NCBI GenBank assembly: GCA_046704525.1
Contig: JBJKRS010000067.1
Coordinates: 1-15,407 of the forward strand
Source of the DNA: GCA-965745 sp046704525
GTDB lineage: Archaea; Thermoplasmatota; Thermoplasmata; Thermoplasmatales; Thermoplasmataceae
Direction: 5' to 3'
DNA length: 15,407 nt
Both the position numbers and the translations under genes were made by a program. This document shows positions 5,540 through 12,266 of the stretch, one piece after another. Under the pieces are notes generated by a model. The model had not been told where the DNA came from. It ran no database searches and worked only from the letters and a program-made list of their open reading frames with translations. Every line of letters begins with the position of its first letter. Position 1 is the stretch's first letter.

Positions 5540-6163
5540 ATGGGAAGGGAGTCCATTCTTGCCGTAGTGATTGCCTCCGGCTTCTCTAGGCGGTATGGAA
5601 GCAACAAGTTGAACGACGACCTTGGGGGCATGACCCTTCTTGAGAGGGCAGTATACAATGCAGCGCATAGCAGTTGCAGCGCAGTTCTTGTAGTAATGCC
5701 GGAAGAAGCTGATGAGCCCTTGGCTTTTGATGAAAATGTAACAATTGTGAGGAACAGGAACAGGAGGGAGGGCATCAGCAGCTCCGTTAAGGCTGCGCTC
5801 TCAGGAGCTGGGAGGGATTACGATGGTTTCCTTTTCCTTGTTGCAGACCAGCCCTTTGCGTCCCCTACCCTGCTGGACAGGATCGCATCGGAATTCAGGA
5901 AAGGGAGTTGCGGCATAATTGCCTGCACAACCGGCAGTGACATCAGGAATCCCATGCTGTTCTCAGCCGCCTACTCGAGTGAGCTTCTTTCAATCCAGGG
6001 CGATACCGGTGCCAGGCAGGTGGCACTTTCACACAAGAACGATGTCGCGCTTGTTCGTGCAAATCATGAATGGGAACTTATGGACATTGACACGCCAGAC
6101 GACATGCTTGAAGCGAGAAAAATTATGAAAAAAATGGGAAAATTGGATTCAGATATCGTCTGA
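5540..6163 (+). CDS. mocA: MocA-like molybdenum cofactor nucleotidylyltransferase
   Basis: The 207-residue protein is a GT-A-fold nucleotidyltransferase of the MobA/MocA group. It shows the nucleotide-binding loop IASGFSRRYGSNKL (11-24), ADQP (102-105) with the metal-binding Asp103, RNPMLF (136-141), GDTGAR (154-159) and DIDTPDD (182-188). MocA joins CMP to molybdopterin for xanthine-dehydrogenase-type enzymes, MobA joins GMP for DMSO-reductase-type enzymes. The IASG loop is nearer MocA's LAAG than MobA's LAGG, and the neighbours xdhC and a molybdenum hydroxylase favour MocA, although CTP use is not proven. Its last 15 bases overlap the 3' end of the convergent large-subunit gene, and its lysine-rich tail (KIMKKMGK) supplies that gene's oligo-T stretch on the other strand. 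Confidence 0.85.
   Translation: MGRESILAVVIASGFSRRYGSNKLNDDLGGMTLLERAVYNAAHSSCSAVLVVMPEEADEPLAFDENVTIVRNRNRREGISSSVKAALSGAGRDYDGFLFLVADQPFASPTLLDRIASEFRKGSCGIIACTTGSDIRNPMLFSAAYSSELLSIQGDTGARQVALSHKNDVALVRANHEWELMDIDTPDDMLEARKIMKKMGKLDSDIV
6114..6134 (-). terminator. Oligo-T terminator of the hydroxylase operon inside mocA
   Basis: On the minus strand, T7 (6134-6128) and T5 (6122-6118) follow the large-subunit stop at 6149 within 32 bases. This resembles archaeal oligo-T termination and is encoded within the Lys-rich end of mocA. Confidence 0.45.
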
Positions 6164-8170
6164 AGCCAAGTATTCAGGTCTTACAGGCGTCTCCCTGATC
6201 CTTTTTCCAGATGCCTTTTCTATTGCCCTGGCAAGTGCAGCAGGAACACCAATAGTTGGACCTTCGCCAACCCCCTTTGCGCCGTGTGGGAGCTCGGACC
6301 TAACCTCTGCGACTTTCACGACAAAATTGGGAACCTGGTCAGCGGGCAGCACGCCAGAGTCGGCAATACTTCCCGTAATGAGTTCCCCTTCATCGGAATA
6401 CTTGATTTCCTCGGAAATGGTCTGGCCTATTCCCTGGACAGCACCGCCCATGATCTGGCCCCATACGGCGTCCTTGCTGAGAGCCCTTCCCACGTCGTAG
6501 TACGACCAGCAATCCTTTACGCTCACATTTCCAAGTGGGGATACACTGGCAGTTGCAAGGTTTGCCCCGAACGAGTTCAGGTTCATGCTGACATCCTCGA
6601 AATGGTCAATGTCGTATTTCCCGCTGAGGGCCTTGCTTGGTGAATATTCCCCATGCTGCTTCTTGACCTGGTCCTTGATCATCCTGCAAACCGCAACAAC
6701 AGCAGCACCTGCTGAGATCGCTGATCTGCTGCCCCAAGCTCCGACGCCCTTCTTGACTGCATCCGTGTCTCCCATCTGGAGTTCCACAAGGTCACCGTCA
6801 ATGCCCAGCTCCTCCTTCACGAGTGTCCTCACAAAATCCTGGTGGCCCTGGCCGGCTGTATCTCCTCCAAGCCAGACCTTCACCTTTCCATTCTCAATCT
6901 TGATTCTTGCGCCCTCACCCGGGCCTACTCCAGGCACAAGGACGAAGAACGAGAGACCAGCCCTGTCTGCCTTGAACCGCTTTCCGTACTCGAATTCCTT
7001 AAGCGCGTTCTGGAAGAAAGTCCTGGACTCATTTATTTCGAGCCCGAGTGGAGAGGTGAATGGCTTGTCCGCCAGGTTTGCAAGCCTGACATCAGCAGGA
7101 TCCATCTTCAGTTCATCTGCGAGGAGATCTACCATTCTTTCCATGAAGAATGCTGCTTCCGGCCTTCCAGCTCCCCGGTAAGGTCCCTGCGGAACCTTGT
7201 TGGTAAGCACGCCGACAGCCCTTACGTGGCCGTTCTGTATCGCATATGGCCCAGTCATCTGCATCGCAATGAACCAAGGGCCGAATTCAGCAAAACCGCC
7301 ATAGGCACCGGCGTCCACGAACACTTCGCCCGAGATTCCGCTGATCTTTCCATCCCTGCCTGCGAATATCTTCACGTTGGATTTCGCGCCCCTTCCAGGG
7401 TTAGCAGCCATCAGGTGTTCGCTCCTGGTTTCTATCCACTTCACTGGCCTCTTGTTCTTCATTGCATAATGTGCTGCAAGAACATACTCGGGGTGAAGGC
7501 CACCCTTAAGGCCGAAGCCTCCGCCAGTATCAGCCTGTATGACGCGGACTGATTCCGGTTTCAGGCCCATTGCCTCGCACAGGCCTTCCTTTGTGCTGTG
7601 CACAGATTGTGAGGATACCCACATTGTGAGCCTGCTTCCGTCGTATGTTGCCACCACACCCCTTGGCTCCATGGGGTTGGTTGCGACTCTCCTGTTGTAG
7701 AACGTGTCTTCCAGGACTATGGGTGAGCTGTCCTTGAACTCCTTTCCAACCCACTTGTCTGTGAGTATGTTGTTGTTTGTTCCCCTGTGTATAGGCTCCC
7801 CGTTGAGTGCCGCATCTATTTCTATATACGGCTTGAGTGTCTCGTACTCGACGTCCACAGACCCGAGAAGATCCTCTGCCTCATAGCGGCTGGTTCCAAA
7901 CACAGCTGCTACAGGCTGCCCCAGGTAGTTTGCGTATTCCCTCGCGAGGATGGGCTCGCTGAATGCGTTTATGTCACCCGACCCGCCTTCGCCCACAGAT
8001 GCGAGATAGCCGCCGTATTCCTTGTAAGTCAGTCCGCCCTTTATGGAAGTGATCCGTGCCCTTGAATAGGGGCTCCTGACCACTCCCATGTACATCATGC
8101 CAGGGAGCTGGATGTCGTCAACATAGGTCCCCTTTCCTTCTACAAATTTCTGTCCTGTTATCACTTTCAA
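6149..8170 (-). CDS. Molybdenum hydroxylase large subunit (aldehyde/xanthine oxidase type)
   Basis: The 673-residue protein is the Mo-binding subunit of the xanthine dehydrogenase family. The N-terminal domain carries GKGTYVDDIQLPG (12-24) and VRSPYSRARI (31-40). Mo-cofactor motifs include DTGGGFGLK (214-222), YRGAGRPE (331-338), GQGHQDF (440-446), GSRSAIS (480-486) and the catalytic glutamate in GVGEG, Glu636. The active-site loop is PYRGAGR, not the AYxCSFR of CO dehydrogenase, so CO is an unlikely substrate; aldehydes or N-heterocycles fit better. It is shorter than most relatives (roughly 750-800 residues), with compact stretches near residues 41-70 and 390-425. It is the last gene of the M-S-L operon. 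The start is TTG, 13 bases after the small-subunit stop and preceded by GGTGA; a GTG two codons on is an alternative. Confidence 0.92.
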   Translation of the reverse strand: MKVITGQKFVEGKGTYVDDIQLPGMMYMGVVRSPYSRARITSIKGGLTYKEYGGYLASVGEGGSGDINAFSEPILAREYANYLGQPVAAVFGTSRYEAEDLLGSVDVEYETLKPYIEIDAALNGEPIHRGTNNNILTDKWVGKEFKDSSPIVLEDTFYNRRVATNPMEPRGVVATYDGSRLTMWVSSQSVHSTKEGLCEAMGLKPESVRVIQADTGGGFGLKGGLHPEYVLAAHYAMKNKRPVKWIETRSEHLMAANPGRGAKSNVKIFAGRDGKISGISGEVFVDAGAYGGFAEFGPWFIAMQMTGPYAIQNGHVRAVGVLTNKVPQGPYRGAGRPEAAFFMERMVDLLADELKMDPADVRLANLADKPFTSPLGLEINESRTFFQNALKEFEYGKRFKADRAGLSFFVLVPGVGPGEGARIKIENGKVKVWLGGDTAGQGHQDFVRTLVKEELGIDGDLVELQMGDTDAVKKGVGAWGSRSAISAGAAVVAVCRMIKDQVKKQHGEYSPSKALSGKYDIDHFEDVSMNLNSFGANLATASVSPLGNVSVKDCWSYYDVGRALSKDAVWGQIMGGAVQGIGQTISEEIKYSDEGELITGSIADSGVLPADQVPNFVVKVAEVRSELPHGAKGVGEGPTIGVPAALARAIEKASGKRIRETPVRPEYLASDDI
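6202..6219 (+). terminator. Oligo-T stretches after mocA, inside convergent gene
   Basis: T5 (6202-6206) and T4 (6216-6219) lie 39-56 bases past the mocA stop on the plus strand, within the 3' coding end of the large-subunit gene. Confidence 0.35.
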
Positions 8171-8183
8171 TTCACCTTTTCCT

Positions 8184-8687
8184 TCAGTGGGCCACTACCT
8201 CTTCCTGCTCCGGCTCCTCCTCCAGAAGCTCGGATGCGTACTTCACAGCCTCAACTATGTTCTGGTAGCCCGTGCACCTGCACAGGTTCCCGCCAAGGCT
8301 CCTCCTGATTTCCTCCTCCGTTGGTTTCTTGTTCTTCTTGAGAAGCCAGTAAGATGTCATCAGCATCCCTGACGTGCAATATCCGCACTGCAGCCCATGC
8401 TTGTCCAGGAATGCCTTCTGTATTTTGTTAAGCTTGCCGTTCTGCGACAGTCCCTCGACAGTCTTGATCTCCCTGTTGTTGGCCTGCCCAACCAGGACAG
8501 TGCATGACTTGACTGCCTTTCCATCCATTACCACGGTGCACGCACCGCAGTTTGATGTGTCACAGCCTATGTGTGTGCCGGTTGCACCCACAACATCCCT
8601 GAGATAGTGGGCAAGAAGCATCCTTGGCTCAACCTCGTCCTTTCTCTCCTTGCCATTTACCCTAATGTTTACCTTGATTTTCCCCAT
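8184..8687 (-). CDS. Molybdenum hydroxylase small subunit, two [2Fe-2S] clusters
   Basis: The 167-residue protein is a full-length iron-sulfur subunit (CoxS/CutC type). The plant-ferredoxin-like domain has Cys42, Cys47, Cys50 and Cys62 (GCDTSNCGAC). The helical second domain has Cys101 and Cys104 (LQCGYC, with Gln100 expected to contact the Mo cofactor) and Cys136 and Cys138 (LCRCTGY). It passes electrons from the Mo centre to FAD. A GGAGG Shine-Dalgarno sequence lies at the end of the upstream FAD-subunit gene, about 7 bases before the ATG, and only 2 bases separate the two genes. The C-terminal tail is acidic (EEEPEQEE) and is an unconserved-looking extension. Confidence 0.95.
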   Translation of the reverse strand: MGKIKVNIRVNGKERKDEVEPRMLLAHYLRDVVGATGTHIGCDTSNCGACTVVMDGKAVKSCTVLVGQANNREIKTVEGLSQNGKLNKIQKAFLDKHGLQCGYCTSGMLMTSYWLLKKNKKPTEEEIRRSLGGNLCRCTGYQNIVEAVKYASELLEEEPEQEEVVAH

Positions 8688-8689
8688 TG

Positions 8690-9568
8690 TTATTCCTCCA
8701 TCGCTCTTTTGTAGGCAGTCATAAGCGACTCCTTCACGATAAATCTCAAAACTTTCTTCTTGTAATCTACGGTTCCATAAAAATCAGCCACAGGATCAGA
8801 CTCTTCTGATGCTGCCTTGGCAGCTTCCTTTGCCAGGTCCTCAGTAATTTTCTTGCCCTCAAGGATCTGCGAGACTTTCTTCGACTTGATCTGGGTGGGC
8901 CCCACCGAGGTCATGGAAACCGCAGCCTTGGTTATATTTCCATCTGAGTCTACACTGATCGCGCTTGCAGCTGCAGCCACGGAAAAATCTCCCGCGCTTG
9001 GCTTGTGTTTGACATAGGCCCCGCCGAACTTTCCCTCAGACCTTGGTATCCTGATCTCGTACAGAATCTCATTGGGCTCGAGAGCTGTCATGAGGGAATC
9101 CACGAAAAAGTCCTCGGCCTTGATTTCCTTCCTGCCATTCTTTCCCTGGACCATGAATGTTGCATCCAGAGCAAGCATCACTGAAGGAAGATCGTTCGCA
9201 GGGTCGCCGTGGGAAATGTTTCCCCCGATTGTCCCCATGTTTCTCACAAGGGGGTCTGCAATCTGGCTTGCTGCCTCGTGGATGAGCTTGTACCCATTCT
9301 TTATGGTCGAGCTGGATTCCAGCTCTTCGACAGTAGTGAGAGCCCCAATGCTGAGTCTGTCCTTGTCTTCCTTGATGTAGTCAAGCTCTTCTATTCTTGA
9401 TATGTCAACAACATGAGCTATGTCTGCAAATCTCAGCTTCATCAGTGGTATGAGACTCTGACCGCCAGCCAGTACCTTCGCCTCGTCTCCGTATTTTTCA
9501 AGGAGATCCAGCGCCTCGACAACCGTGGACGGTGTATAGTATTCAAAATTGCTAGGCGTTAGGGTCAT
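8690..9568 (-). CDS. Molybdenum hydroxylase medium subunit, FAD-binding
   Basis: The 292-residue protein is the FAD subunit (CoxM/CutB type). Its FAD motifs are AGGQSL (34-39) and TIGGNISHGDP (113-123), followed by the CO dehydrogenase flavoprotein-type C-terminal domain (from about residue 180). It passes electrons from the FeS subunit to an acceptor that cannot be deduced here. It is the first gene of the M-S-L operon, the same order as coxMSL. The ATG at 9568 lies about 25 bases from the centre of a strong minus-strand TATA box, so the operon transcript is probably leaderless. Confidence 0.93.
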   Translation of the reverse strand: MTLTPSNFEYYTPSTVVEALDLLEKYGDEAKVLAGGQSLIPLMKLRFADIAHVVDISRIEELDYIKEDKDRLSIGALTTVEELESSSTIKNGYKLIHEAASQIADPLVRNMGTIGGNISHGDPANDLPSVMLALDATFMVQGKNGRKEIKAEDFFVDSLMTALEPNEILYEIRIPRSEGKFGGAYVKHKPSAGDFSVAAAASAISVDSDGNITKAAVSMTSVGPTQIKSKKVSQILEGKKITEDLAKEAAKAASEESDPVADFYGTVDYKKKVLRFIVKESLMTAYKRAMEE

Positions 9569-9589
9569 TGTCGTTACAATTGATCTTCC

Positions 9590-9597
9590 ATATATAA
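9590..9597 (-). promoter_or_regulatory. TATA box of the hydroxylase operon (leaderless)
   Basis: TTATATAT on the minus strand is centred about 25 bases before the ATG at 9568. The motif AATTGAT occurs on both sides of it (9578-9584 and 9603-9609), 25 bases apart, a possible regulator site. Confidence 0.6.
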
Positions 9598-9632
9598 CGT
9601 TAATTGATGGGAAATCCGGCGTTACCAGTGCT

Positions 9633-9640
9633 ATATAAAA
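9633..9640 (+). promoter_or_regulatory. Orphan strong TATA box
   Basis: TATATAAA, followed by a run of A, is the best match to an archaeal TATA box on the plus strand of this window. It predicts a start at about 9661-9662, 240 bases before the SDR gene, which has its own box. An ATG at 9661 opens only a 6-codon frame (MHVCDN), so the product is more likely an RNA or a long leader. Confidence 0.45.
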
Positions 9641-9651
9641 AAATTAGCCGT

Positions 9652-9661
9652 CTCGCGAGAA
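9652..9661. promoter_or_regulatory. Perfect palindrome TCTCGCGAGA at predicted TSS
   Basis: This 10-bp perfect palindrome ends on the start site predicted from the TATA box at 9633, where a repressor would block initiation. An operator role is inferred from position. Confidence 0.35.
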
Positions 9662-9865
9662 TGCACGTTTGTGACAATTGACTCTGCCTAGCACGATTGG
9701 ACGGAGCCATCATGGATTCTCCATGAGTGACAGGCGATACATGTCATTCATTAAGGGGCAAATTTGTTCCTCAAGCAATTTAGTCCATCCTTCTGCTGCG
9801 TGCTATGTGTATTCTGCGGCTCCGGTTAAATTCTTCCGGATGAAAAGAGGTGACTCTTTTCTGTT
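9661..9865 (+). ncRNA. Candidate structured RNA or long leader upstream of SDR
   Basis: From the predicted start at 9661 the strand can form hairpin A (TCATGGA-TTC-TCCATGA, 9710-9726). It competes with hairpin B (ATGAGTGACA/TGTCATTCAT, 10 bp with one wobble, 9723-9751). Further on are hairpin C (TCCGG/CCGGA, 9821-9840) and hairpin D (GAAAAGAG-GTGA-CTCTTTTC, 9842-9861). D has a GNRA-type loop and is followed by a pyrimidine-rich tract. A and B share 9723-9726 and cannot coexist, as in an RNA switch. Ends are estimated; no known RNA family is recognised. Confidence 0.35.
9842..9861 (+). terminator. 8-bp GNRA-capped hairpin before the SDR promoter
   Basis: A perfect 8-bp stem with loop GTGA is followed by a T-rich stretch (9862-9881) that includes the SDR TATA box. 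It could end the transcript starting at 9661, or act as a DNA site 40-59 bases upstream of the SDR start. Confidence 0.35.
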
Positions 9866-9875
9866 CAATACTTTC

Positions 9876-9885
9876 TTTAATAATA
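9876..9885 (+). promoter_or_regulatory. TATA box of the SDR gene (leaderless)
   Basis: TTTAATAATA lies 16-25 bases before the ATG at 9901, giving a transcript that starts at or very near the start codon. Confidence 0.45.
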
Positions 9886-9900
9886 CCCTGATCAGGAAGC

Positions 9901-10638
9901 ATGGTAGACCTAATCAGAGAATCACTTGCAGGAAAAGTTGCAGTCATCCTGGGAGTAGGCCCAGGACAGGGGATCACCGCAACAAAGCTTTTCATCAATT
10001 TCGGAGCGAAGGTTGCCCTCGTTTCAAGGACTGGGCAGACGTTCGGGCTAGCCGAATCCTCCACCATAAAGTCCTATAAGGCAGATGCTAGAAAGGAGGA
10101 GGAATTGCAGGCCGTGAGGGACAAGATACTAGAGGATTATGGGCAGATTGACGTCCTTTACAACAACGTGGGAAAATGGCTCAACCCGGGAAAGAAGGAC
10201 GAATTTCCCTCCAAGGACGAGATGAACGACATGTTTGAGTCAAACGTGCTCACCCTGCAGAGCGCAGTGAAAATCTTTGCGGAAGCCATGAAGAAAAAAG
10301 GTGGGGCGATAGTGAACGTCGGGGCAGCAAAGAGCCTGTTCAGGGGCAACACCATGTCCTACTCTGTTGCAAAATCTGCAATAGAAGAGCTCACCAGGAA
10401 ATCAGCGGAATTCCTGAGGCCGTACAACATAAGAGTAAATGCAGTGCTCCCAGGTGCGGTGCATGCAGAGGGTGACTACAGGCATATTTTCCCGTTCAAC
10501 TTCCAGAAGCTCATCGACGGGACAAACCTTCACCCTATTGAGGTGGGATTCATAGGCGTGTTCCTTGCGAGCGAGATGGCTTACGCACTCAACGGGCAAT
10601 CAATCACTGTTGACAGGGGCAGCGAAACTGTGAAGTGA
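9901..10638 (+). CDS. Short-chain dehydrogenase/reductase family protein with altered catalytic serine
   Basis: The 245-residue protein has the classical SDR layout. The cofactor loop GVGPGQG (18-24) fits GxxxGxG, Arg43 after the second strand suggests NADP(H), and the active-site Asn115, Tyr154 and Lys158 (YSVAK) are present, as is the LPGAV segment near 183-187. NNVG (88-91) stands for the usual NNAG. The catalytic serine normally sits 13 residues before the tyrosine; here that position is Gly141 in NVGAAKS, and the nearest serine is Ser145. It may use Ser145 through a shifted loop or be catalytically impaired. Substrate is unknown. It stands between the structured region and an aldehyde dehydrogenase with its own promoter. 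Confidence 0.88.
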   Translation: MVDLIRESLAGKVAVILGVGPGQGITATKLFINFGAKVALVSRTGQTFGLAESSTIKSYKADARKEEELQAVRDKILEDYGQIDVLYNNVGKWLNPGKKDEFPSKDEMNDMFESNVLTLQSAVKIFAEAMKKKGGAIVNVGAAKSLFRGNTMSYSVAKSAIEELTRKSAEFLRPYNIRVNAVLPGAVHAEGDYRHIFPFNFQKLIDGTNLHPIEVGFIGVFLASEMAYALNGQSITVDRGSETVK

Positions 10639-10689
10639 CCCTGCCTCAACCCGGCTTCTGGCACATAGATTCCAATAAACAAATCAAAA

Positions 10690-10698
10690 TTTAATTTA
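10690..10698 (+). promoter_or_regulatory. TATA box of the aldehyde dehydrogenase gene (leaderless)
   Basis: TTTAATTTA is centred 25 bases before the ATG at 10719, so the transcript is probably leaderless and separate from that of the SDR gene. Confidence 0.55.
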
Positions 10699-10718
10699 CG
10701 AAGAGGCAATCCCCTTTT

Positions 10719-12266
10719 ATGTTTGATAATGAGCAGACCTTTCTTAAGATGTCGAAAGCAGGCAAGGAGGAGGAGTTCCACAAGCTTTATGAGAAAGCCC
10801 TCGAGGATGTTAAGCAGTACTTCGGGAAGGAGTACCCCAACCTTATAGCCGGAGAGGTCAAGGAGTCAAAGAAGATTAAAGACGTCAGCCCCATAGATGG
10901 AAAGGAGCTGGCAACCTTCCAGCTATCCTCAGTCGAGAGTGCAGAGAAGACAATTGATCTGTTGCACAAGAACTACAAGGCCTGGTATAACCTTGGATAC
11001 AGGAAGAGGGCAGAGATCATCCTGGAAGCCGCAAACGAGCTCTCTAAGCAGAAATTCAAGTTTTCAGCGCTGCTTGCATATGAGAACGGAAAGAACAGGC
11101 TCGAGGCGATGGCTGACGTGGACGAGGGCATCGACTTCATGAGGTATTATGCCCTGAACATGATCGAAAACGAGGGTTTTGAAAGGCTCTCCGGGAAGGG
11201 ATACCCCAACGAGGAGAGCAAGAGTGTGATGAAGCCATACGGTGTTTTTGCCGTTATTGCTCCGTTCAATTTCTTTGCCATTACGGTGGGAATGACTGTC
11301 GGGCCCCTAACTGTGGGCAACGCTTCAATACTCAAGCCTTCGAGCGACATACCCCTTGTGTCTCACCTCTTCATCAGGCTGCTTCACGATTGCGGGGTGC
11401 CCAAGGAGGTAGTGGCGTACCTTTCCGGGTCCGGCTCAGTTGTTGGCAAGATTCTTGTTGAGCACCCCAAGATAGCAGGAGTTGTTTTCACTGGCTCTAG
11501 AGATGTCGGAATGCAGATATACAGGAAAGCCACGGAATTCATGCCCAAGCCTGTTGTTACTGAAATGGGAGGGAAGGATGCAATCATTGTCTCAGACAAG
11601 GCCGATCTGGAGAAAGCCGCGGTGGGTACTGTAAAGGCGGCTTTTGGATTCGCGGGACAGAAGTGCAGCGCCTGTTCCATTGTATATGTGCACGAAAAGG
11701 TATATGACAAGTTCCTGGGCATGATTGTCGAGAAGACGAAGCAGATCAAGCCTGACGATCCGAGAAAGAAGGAGACAATGCTCAACCCGGTTGTAAACAA
11801 GGACGCCTTTGAGAAGTTCAAGTCCCTTGAATCAACATTCAGCAGGGACGGAAAGGTCATGACCGGTGGTCATGCACTTGACAAGGAGGGTTTCTACGTT
11901 GAGCCCACCATAGTAGCAGATGTCAAGAGTGACGCATACATAGCGAGGAATGAGCTCTTCCTGCCAGTTCTTGCAGTTTCCAAGACGCCCAGCGTTGAGG
12001 AGGCCATTAAGGAGATCAACAAGTCTGAGTATGGACTCACTGGTGGAATTTTCACTGAGGACAGGGATGAGATCGACTATTACTTCGATAATGTTGACGT
12101 CGGTGTCATATATGCAAACAGAGAAAGAGGTGGCTCCACAGGCGCCATAGTCGGCTCCAATCCGTTTGTCGGATGGAAGATGAGTGGAAGCACCGGCAAG
12201 GGCACTGGGTCCTACTACTATCTCCAGCAGTTCCTCAGGGAACAGGCACAGACCATTTCTCACTGA
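10719..12266 (+). CDS. Aldehyde dehydrogenase superfamily, P5CDH (RocA/PutA)-like
   Basis: The 515-residue protein is a complete NAD(P)-dependent aldehyde dehydrogenase. Key residues are Asn184 in APFNF, Lys206 in LKPS, FTGSRDVG (257-264), Glu282 in TEMGGKDA and the nucleophile Cys316 in GQKCSAC. The N-terminal part (EAMADVDEGIDFMRYYA, 129-145) and the end NRERGGSTGAIVGSNPFVGW resemble 1-pyrroline-5-carboxylate dehydrogenases more than glyceraldehyde or succinate-semialdehyde dehydrogenases. If so, it would oxidise glutamate semialdehyde to glutamate in proline or arginine breakdown. No proline dehydrogenase is seen here and the insertion RERGGS before TGAIVG is unusual, so the substrate stays open. 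It ends with a 7-base overlap with convergent lipB. Confidence 0.92.
   Translation: MFDNEQTFLKMSKAGKEEEFHKLYEKALEDVKQYFGKEYPNLIAGEVKESKKIKDVSPIDGKELATFQLSSVESAEKTIDLLHKNYKAWYNLGYRKRAEIILEAANELSKQKFKFSALLAYENGKNRLEAMADVDEGIDFMRYYALNMIENEGFERLSGKGYPNEESKSVMKPYGVFAVIAPFNFFAITVGMTVGPLTVGNASILKPSSDIPLVSHLFIRLLHDCGVPKEVVAYLSGSGSVVGKILVEHPKIAGVVFTGSRDVGMQIYRKATEFMPKPVVTEMGGKDAIIVSDKADLEKAAVGTVKAAFGFAGQKCSACSIVYVHEKVYDKFLGMIVEKTKQIKPDDPRKKETMLNPVVNKDAFEKFKSLESTFSRDGKVMTGGHALDKEGFYVEPTIVADVKSDAYIARNELFLPVLAVSKTPSVEEAIKEINKSEYGLTGGIFTEDRDEIDYYFDNVDVGVIYANRERGGSTGAIVGSNPFVGWKMSGSTGKGTGSYYYLQQFLREQAQTISH

Larger units (their letters stand above)
9569..9900. other. Gene-free 332-base region with several structured elements
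   Basis: This stretch between the hydroxylase operon and the SDR gene holds no convincing gene. It contains the two flanking promoters, an extra strong plus-strand TATA box at 9633-9640, a 10-bp palindrome at 9652-9661, two overlapping alternative hairpins at 9710-9751, and two adjacent hairpins at 9821-9840 and 9842-9861. A plus-strand reading frame runs through part of it, but its composition and its overlap with the SDR gene make it unlikely to be real. Confidence 0.7.

Noticed and set aside
6585..7552. Long plus-strand frames (198 and 236 codons) opposite the molybdenum hydroxylase large subunit
   Set aside because: They are antisense shadows of a gene with full family motifs; their translations are rich in Ser/Pro/Cys with no recognisable domain.
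6149..9568. CO dehydrogenase (coxMSL)
   Set aside because: Gene order matches, but the large subunit has PYRGAGR where CO dehydrogenase needs AYxCSFR with the copper-binding cysteine.
9678..10079. A 133-codon plus-strand frame across the gene-free region into the SDR gene
   Set aside because: It overlaps the well-supported SDR gene by about 180 bases in another frame, its residue composition is not protein-like, and it crosses several hairpins and the SDR promoter.
11384..11860. Minus-strand frame of 158 codons opposite the aldehyde dehydrogenase
   Set aside because: It lies wholly within a strongly supported gene and its translation shows no family motif.
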